From an uncultured Pseudomonadota bacterium (lineage in GTDB: Bacteria > Pseudomonadota > Gammaproteobacteria > Steroidobacterales > Steroidobacteraceae): a stretch of DNA of 6,325 nt. Position 1 is the first letter of the stretch. Every line of letters starts with the position of its first letter. Positions 5,813 through 6,325 of this stretch are shown in pieces. The DNA lies in the NCBI GenBank assembly GCA_903890265.1, contig CAITAM010000249.1, forward strand, positions 1-6,325. Direction: 5' to 3'. Below the pieces are notes generated by a model. It was given only the letters and a program-made list of their open reading frames with translations. It did not search any database and was not told the origin of the DNA. The position numbers were made by a program, and so were the translations under genes.

Positions 5813-6325
5813 GGTCGGCGCCGCGGTGACGTCGCGGGACGTTTTTCGCTGTTGCGCGCCGTCTTCGCGACCGGCGGCTTCCCGCGCAGGGCGGTAGCCG
5901 CCCGGAGGCCTGTCCTGATCTTCGTCGCGGTCGGGCTGGCGGCGCGCTTCGCCAACGGCTTCGCGCCCGGCTTGCGCGCGCGGGCCGCGGGCGCCGGCGT
6001 GCCGCTGCGGCGCCCTGCCGCCTTCGTCGGTGCCGTGACCCCGACCGTGTCAGCACGGGCGCTGGCCGTCGCCGCAACGCCGTTTTCAAGGACCGCGACT
6101 CTCGCTGCCAGCTGCTCGTACTCCGCGCGTGGCACCGCGCCGAGGCGCCGCGCCACGGCCTCGGTACCGGCGTGCAGCGCGGCCTCCACGTCGAGGACGG
6201 CGTCCAGCACCGCGGCGTGGCAGGCGACGTGGTCGCTGCGCCGCAGGGCCTCGCCCCGCACCGCATCCTGGGTCTCGACGAACAGGCCGAGCAGCCTCGC
6301 GGGCTGACGGTCAGCGGCGGCCGAC
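5809..6325 (-). CDS. phaE: PHA synthase subunit PhaE, C-terminal part (5' end outside window), with basic tail
   Basis: An open frame runs from the window edge to a TGA at 5809-5811, giving 171 visible codons with no stop before the edge. The visible helical part includes LLGLFVETQDAVRGE (first codons, from about 6294) and VPRAEYEQLAARVAVLE (about 6132-6082). It resembles the C-terminal region of PhaE (LPTRSELDxLHRRxxELR-like), the accessory subunit that activates class III PhaC. Overlap of its stop with the phaC start (GTGA) and the gene order strongly support PhaE, although its own sequence match is modest. After this, the last 68 residues (codons 6015-5812) form a low-complexity Ala/Pro/Lys/Arg tail with 20 basic and one acidic residue, like nucleoid-binding phasins. 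An internal GTG at 6259-6261 could be a start but is less likely than read-through from outside the window. Confidence 0.8.
   Translation of the reverse strand, partial: SAAADRQPARLLGLFVETQDAVRGEALRRSDHVACHAAVLDAVLDVEAALHAGTEAVARRLGAVPRAEYEQLAARVAVLENGVAATASARADTVGVTAPTKAAGRRSGTPAPAARARKPGAKPLAKRAASPTATKIRTGLRAATALRGKPPVAKTARNSEKRPATSPRRRP

Noticed and set aside
5139..6266. 375-codon minus-strand open frame spanning phaE and phaC in another frame
   Set aside because: It is Arg-rich, typical of an out-of-frame reading in GC-rich DNA, and conflicts with the PhaC catalytic triad and the phaE frame.

Overview
The window is about 6.3 kb of very GC-rich, gene-dense bacterial DNA. All six genes lie on the minus strand, so transcription runs from high to low coordinates. 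A two-subunit (class III, PhaE plus PhaC) polyhydroxyalkanoate synthase next to a ttcA tRNA-thiolation gene suggests a high-GC proteobacterium, most likely a gammaproteobacterium of the Chromatiales / Ectothiorhodospiraceae sort. That placement is inference; there is no rRNA or taxonomic marker here.

Right half (4282-6325): a tightly packed polyester-synthesis operon. It runs from the C-terminal part of PhaE (5' end outside the window), through PhaC (complete, Cys-Asp-His triad visible), to a MaoC-type (R)-specific enoyl-CoA hydratase. The stops and starts overlap by 4 and 8 nt and both downstream genes use GTG. The hydratase can supply (R)-3-hydroxyacyl-CoA from fatty-acid oxidation to the synthase. 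The visible PhaE ends in an unusual, strongly basic, Lys/Arg/Ala/Pro-rich tail like those of nucleoid-binding phasins.

Middle (4111-4281): the only real intergenic region. It holds an AT-rich island with a perfect 9-bp inverted repeat lying across a plausible promoter, a short direct repeat, and a small GC hairpin just upstream of the next start codon.

Left half (76-4110): a second apparent operon in the order M32 carboxypeptidase, TtcA, then a two-domain protein with an N-terminal cysteine phosphatase (HCX5R) and a C-terminal ADP-ribosylglycohydrolase. The genes overlap by 26 and 4 nt. Two of these proteins depart from family consensus in conserved motifs: the M32 enzyme has QPL for HPF and EESQ for HESQ, and the ADP-ribosylglycohydrolase has GGEADA where the second metal motif is normally GGDxDT. 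The ttcA 3' end carries an Ala/Asp-rich extension containing a perfect 26-bp palindrome.

The best candidate for something little described is the phosphatase/ADP-ribosylglycohydrolase fusion translationally coupled to a tRNA-modifying enzyme. I see no mobile element, CRISPR array, tRNA or rRNA gene.
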